DNA of 64,000 nt from Streptomyces noursei (GTDB lineage Bacteria; Actinomycetota; Actinomycetes; Streptomycetales; Streptomycetaceae): assembly GCF_016917755.1 (NCBI RefSeq), contig NZ_CP070326.1, positions 1,302,001-1,366,000 on the forward strand, written 5' to 3'. How positions within the stretch are numbered: the first letter of the stretch is position 1; every line of letters starts with the position of its first letter. The notes under the pieces were generated by a model that was given only the letters and a program-made list of their open reading frames with translations, ran no database searches and had not been told where the DNA came from. The position numbers and the translations under genes are program-made. Positions 56,001 to 62,000 of the stretch are shown here, in pieces.

Positions 56001-59000
56001 GAAGGGTCGGCTGCTCGTAGAAGATCGTCGAGGAGACGTCGGGATGGGTCCGGATCAGCTCCCGGTTGAGCTGGAGGACCATCATCGAGTCCAGGCCGAC
56101 CTCGACGAGCGGGCGGTCGGGGTCGACCGAACCCGGTGCGAGGCCGGTGACCTCGGCGAACACGGTGAGGAGATGGTCCAGGACGTCCGGGTCCGCGGTG
56201 GGCACGGGACGGGTCGCGATCGGTCGGGCCGCCGCGGCCGGCCGGGGTGTCGCGGCCGGCGCACCCGGCTGCGCCCGCCGCGGGTCGCCGTGGTGCACCC
56301 ACACCTGGTCCGCCCCCGTGTGCCAGGCGTCGAGCAGGGCCGTGAGCCCCTCCTCCGTGGGCATCGGGGCCAACCCCCGGTCCTCCCACAGATATGCCCG
56401 AGCACGGTCGTCCACCCGCATGCCACCGTCCTCCCACAGCGGCCACGCCAGCGACAGCGTGCGCCCGCGGCGCCGACCCTCGGCGACCCGCGTGTTGCGC
56501 ACGGCGGCGAACTCGTCGAGGAAGGCGTTGGCGGTCGCGTAGTCGGACTGGCCGGGGTTGCCGGTGAGCGCGGCGCCCGAGGAGAACGTCAGCAGGAACT
56601 CCAGCGGGCAGTGCTCGGTGGCCCGGTCGAGGTGCACGAGACCGTCCACCTTGGTCGCGACCACCTCGTCCCACTGCTCGACGGTCTTCTCCGCGAGCAG
56701 CGCGTCCCGGACCACGCCGGCGGCGTGCACGATCCCGGTGAGCTCGCCCGCCTCGGCGACGAGGTGCCGCACCTCCTCCCAGCGGGAGACATCGGCACGC
56801 ACATACCGCGCGTCCGCGCCGGCCTGCCGCAACTCGGCGAGCAGGCGGTCTACTTGGCTGTCGCCGGGCGACCGGCCGGCCAGCACCAGGGTCGGTCGCC
56901 GCACGTCCGCGGCGATCCGGCGGGCCAGGCGGGCGCCGATACCGCCCGCGCCGCCCGTGATCAGATACCCGCCGCCGTCGCGCCACGGCGTGCCGGCCGC
57001 CGTGCCCGCACGCGCGGCCGGCGCCCAGGTGCGGGTGTGCCGGACACCGTTGCGGTAGACCACGAGATCGTCGGTGGCCTCGGCGTTCTCCGCCACGACG
57101 GCGGCCAGGTCGGTGCCGCCGGCGTCGTCGATGCCGATGACCTGGCCGGCGATCCGGGGGTTCTCCTTGGCGACGGTCCGCAGCAGGCCGGCCAGGGCGA
57201 TGTCGTCGGTGACGACCTGCACCAAGGTGGTGCCGGCCCGGGCGTCGAGGCCGCGGACGGTCTCCAGCAGCTGCCACGACAGGTCGCGGAAGCGGCTCTC
57301 CGGCCGCCGCTTGACGGTGTCCAGGTGGAGCGCGCCGGGCACGGACCCGTCGATCCCGCACAGCACCACGACACGCCGGTCGTACCGGCCGGTCGCGGCC
57401 GCGGGCGTCGGCGTCCACCGCGGCGTGAGCAGGACCGTGCCGATCTCCTGCGCGTCGCCGCCGCGTTGCTCGGTGCGGTGACCTCGCCCGGCCCCGGAGG
57501 GCTGCTCGGCGCCGGGAAGGTGCCTGGTGCCGGGGATCCAGAACCGGTCCCGGGCGAAGGGGTATCCGGGCAGCTGCACGCGCCGGGGCGGTGTGCCGCC
57601 GAACGCCGCGCGCCAGTCGACGGTGGCGCCGTCGATCCACTCCCCGATCAGGCCCTCGCCGACCCCACGGTCGCCGGTGGTGACGAACGCCCGTAGCCGA
57701 TCGAGGAGTTCGGCACGCGACGAGACGATCCAGCCGACGCGTTCCGCCATCTCCTCGCGGCCGATCTGCAGGCTCCACGCGACGGACGGCAGCGGGACGT
57801 CGTCCGACCTCTCCAGGTAGGACAGCAGGTCCCGGGCGCGGGCGGTCAACTGCTCCCGGGTGCGGGCCGACAGCGGCACCGCCACCGTGGTGGCGACCTC
57901 CCCGTCCTGGTCGCGGGGAACGTATTCCTCGACGACGACATGGGCGTTGACGCCGCCGAACCCGAAGCTGCTCACCCCGGCGCGCCGCGGCGCGGGGCTG
58001 CCGTCACGGTTGCGGGGACGCGCCCAGGGCTCGTTCTCCCGCACGATGTGGAACGGGCCGTCGGCCAGTTCGATGTACGGGTTGACCTGCTGGACGTGCT
58101 GGGTCGCGGGCAGCACACCGTGCTTCAGCGCGAGCAGCACCTTCAGCAGTCCGGCGATGCCGGCGGCCGACTCCAGGTGGCCGATGTTGGTCTTGACCGA
58201 ACCGAGGCCGCAGGCTCCGTCGTCACGGCGTCCCAGCCGGCGGAACGCCGTGCGCAGCGCGCGGACCTCCACCGGATCGCCGAGGGCCGTGCCCGTGCCG
58301 TGCGTCTCCAGGTAGCCGACGGTGTCCGGGTCGAGGTCGCCGAGGGCGGCCGTCACCAGCTCGGCCTGGGCGTCGGCGTTCGGCGCGGTCAGCGAGTTCG
58401 CCCGCCCGCCGTGGTTGCACGCGCTGCCCCGGAGCACGCCGAGGATCGCGTCGCCGTCGCGCTCCGCCGCGGCCAACGGCTTGAGCACGACCGCCCCGAC
58501 GCCCTCGCCGCGCACATAGCCGTTGGCGTCGGCGTCGAAGGTCTTGCACAGGCCGTCCGGGCTGAGCATGCCCGCGCGGTGCGCGCTGACGAACGCGTCG
58601 GTGCTGAGCAGCACGTTCACCCCGCCCGCGACGGCCATGTCACAGGCGCCGGAACGGATCGCCTCCATCGCCCGGTGCACCGCCACCAGCGAACTGGAGC
58701 AGGCCGTGTCGATCGGTTCGCTCGGGCCGCGCACATCGAGCAGATAGGAGATGCGGTTGGCCAGGATCGAGTGCGTCGTCCCGGTCGCGGTGAAGGCGTC
58801 CGGTGCCACACCGAGCGAGGTGAGCAGGGTCGCGTAGTCGTTGCCCGTGACGCCGAGGAACACCCCGGTGGTGGTCGGCAGGTCCGCCGGCCGGTACGCG
58901 CTGTCCTCCAGCGCCTGCCACACCGTCTCCAGCGCGAGGCGGTGCTGCGGGTCCATCAGATCGGCCTCGCGCGGCAGGATGCGGAAGAAGCCGGCGTCGA

Positions 59001-62000
59001 AGGCGTCGATGTCGTCGAGGGCTCCGACCCGCTGGGGGAAGTCCTGGGCGGCAATCGTCCGGCGCTGGTTCTCGTCGTACCGGTGCAGCGGGAAGGCGGT
59101 GACGGAGTCCTTGCCGGCCACCAGGTTCGCCCAGTACTCGTCCAGGTCGCGGGCGCCCGGGAAGCGCCCCGCCGCGCCGATGACGGCGATCGGCAGCCGC
59201 GGATCGGCCGCGCCGCCGGCCGGCTCCGGCCGGGCCTCGGCGCGCACCGGCTCGGGCCGCTCCTCGACTCGGGCCGGCTGCGGCGGTCGGGCCTCGACCG
59301 TGACGCCGTGCTCGTCGGCGAGGTAGGTGCCCAGTCCCTCCAGCGTGTTGACGTCGAAGAAGACCGCCGGGCTGATCGTGACGCCGAACCGCTCGTGGAT
59401 CTCCTTGGCGAAGGCCACCAGCGAGATGGAGGCGAAGCCGAACGCGTCCAGGCCGGTGCGCGGGTCGAGTTCCTCCGGCGCGAACTTGAGGATGTCGGCG
59501 GCGATGGACCGCAGCACGTCCACGACGGCCGGCACGGGCGATGCCACCGGCTCGATGCTCACCGGCTCCGGTTCGACGGGTGCCGGGGCGGCCTGCGGTA
59601 CCGGGCGGTCGGCCGGCGTCGTCCCTCCGACGCCGCGTCGCACGCCGGCCAACTCCCCGACGACCTCGCCCGTTTCGCCGGCCAGGACGATCCGGTCGGC
59701 TTCGAAGAGCACGTGGGCGACCGGCACGCCGGCCCGCACGTGGATCTCCGCGACGTGGTTGAGCGCGGTCCGGGCCCAGTCCGGTGCGCCGGCGCGCCGG
59801 GCCTCCCACTGCACGCCCTGGGCGAGGGCGGCCAGGACGTACGGCTCCACGGTGACGTTGCGTCGCGCGTGGTCCTGTTGGAACGCGGGACGGCCGACCC
59901 GCAGCACGGTCCGCTCGTCCGGCGTGCAGAACACGCCGTCGACCGCGCACGACGCCGGCTTGTAGTCCAGCCCGCCGTCGGCCAGCTCCGCCAGGAACTG
60001 CTCCCGCGTGCGCACCTGCCGCAGGTCGGCCAGGTCGATCCGACCGGACGGCGGCGTGGCGGCGCGCACGGTGAACTCCACGGCCGCCGACCCGTCGTCG
60101 GTCCGCACGATGCCGTGGCCGTCGGCGAACTCCGTGACCAGCCGCCGGGTCGCGGACCAGTCGACGGGCCGCAGCACGCGCAGGTCGTGGACCGACGCCT
60201 GTGCGGCGAATCCGCTGACCTTCGCGGTGGCCAGCGCGAGGTCCACGGCGAAGGTGGGCACGACGGCCGGCGCCTTGTCCCGGCGGTAGCCGTAGTCGAG
60301 CAGGTCGTCGAGGTGGACGTCCGTCGCGTAGCGCAGGCCGCGGACGTCGGACGCATTGCGCCCCAGGAACGGGTGCAGCCGCTCCCGCAACGCCAGCGGG
60401 GCCAGCACGGACGGCGCGCCGTCGGTCTGCTCGACCCAGCACCGCACCTTCTCGAACGGGTACGCCGGCAGCGACACCCGGCGCGCCGTCGGCAGTTGGT
60501 CCCAGTCGACGCTCCGGCCGGCGACCCAGGTCGTCGCGAGGTCGTGCGCGGGCAGCTCCCGTCGCCCGGCGAGGTAGCCGTCGACGGCCGCCAGCGCGGA
60601 CCTCTTGTCCGCCGCGACGAACGCCCAGCGGTGGGCCAACTCGTTCTTGCCCACGCGCAGGGTGAACGCGATGTCGGGGAGATCGGCCTCCGGCGCCCCG
60701 GCGAGGTAGTCGCGGAAGGAGACCAGATAGCGCCCGAGCGCGGCCTCGTTCATCGCGGAGAACACGAAGAGCTGCTCGCCGAACGGCTCCCGGCGCGCCG
60801 GACGTTCGGGGTACTCCTCCAGAATGATGTGCGAGTTCATGCCGCCGGCGCCGATCGAGGTGATGCCGGCCCGGCGGGGGTGGGCGACCTCCCGGCCGTC
60901 CACCACGGTGACCGGGGGCTGCCAGTCGGCGAGCGTCTGCTGCACCCGGAAGGGCGTGTCGGTGAAGTCGATGTCCGGGTTCAGTTCCGTGCTGTGCAGG
61001 GACGGCACCAGCTTGCCGTGCCGGAACTGGAGCAGCACCTTGGCCAGCCCGATCATGCCGGCCGCCGCCAGCAGGTGCCCCATGTTGGCCTTGACCGATC
61101 CGAGCGCACAGAACTGCCGGTCCGGGGTGTGCTTGCGGTACGCCGTGGTCAGCGCGCGGACCTCGATCGGGTCGCCCAGCGCGGTGCCCGAGCCGTGCCC
61201 CTCGACATAGCTGATCGTCCTGGGGTCGACGGCGGCGTCCGCCACCGCCTTCTCGATCGCGTGCGCCTGCATGCCCGGGTTCGGCACGGTGAAGCCGTTG
61301 CGGGTGCCGGCGTTGGACAGAGCGGTGCCCTTGATGACGGCGTACACTTGGTCGCCGTCGCGCTCGGCGTCGACCAGCGGCTTGAGCACGACCGCGCCGA
61401 CGCCCTCGCCGAGGATGGTGCCGTCCACGCCCCGGCCGAAGCTGCGGATGACGTCGGAGGTGCCGGTGGTGAAGTGCTCCTGCGACGAGGCGATCAGGTT
61501 GTACGGGTGCAGCATGAGGTTGATGCCGCCGGCGACCACCATCCGGCACTCGCCGGCCCGCAGCATCTGGACGGCCTGGTGCACGCACGTGGACGAGGCC
61601 GAGCACATGGTGTCCACGAAGAGCGACGGCCCGGTCAGGCCGTAGAAGTAGGACAGCATGTTGGGGATCGTCCCGGTGTAGCTGCCGCTCTGCGGCGCGC
61701 CCCGGGTCAGGCCGTTCTGGAAGCCGTAGAGGTTGTAGTGGTTGCTCATGGTGCCCACGAGCACGCCGACATCGCCCTGGTAGCGGCGGTGGATGGTCTC
61801 CCGTGAGTAGCCGGCGTCCTCCAGCGCCTGCACGCCGGCCTGGAGGAACAGCCGCACCTCCGGGGACATCTGCTCGGCCTCGCGCTTGGAGATGCGGAAG
61901 TAGCGGGGGTCGAAGGCGTCGATGTCGCGGAGGAAGGTTCCCGTCCTGATCACGCTCTTGCCGAGCACGGCGCGGTCACTGTCGTGGACCGCCGCGTGGT

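Noticed and set aside
59640..60385. Reading the domain after the module 2 KS as an active dehydratase
   Set aside because: The HxxxGxxxxP motif is missing (DYGYRRDKAP in its place) and no KR is present in the module, so dehydration would have no substrate.
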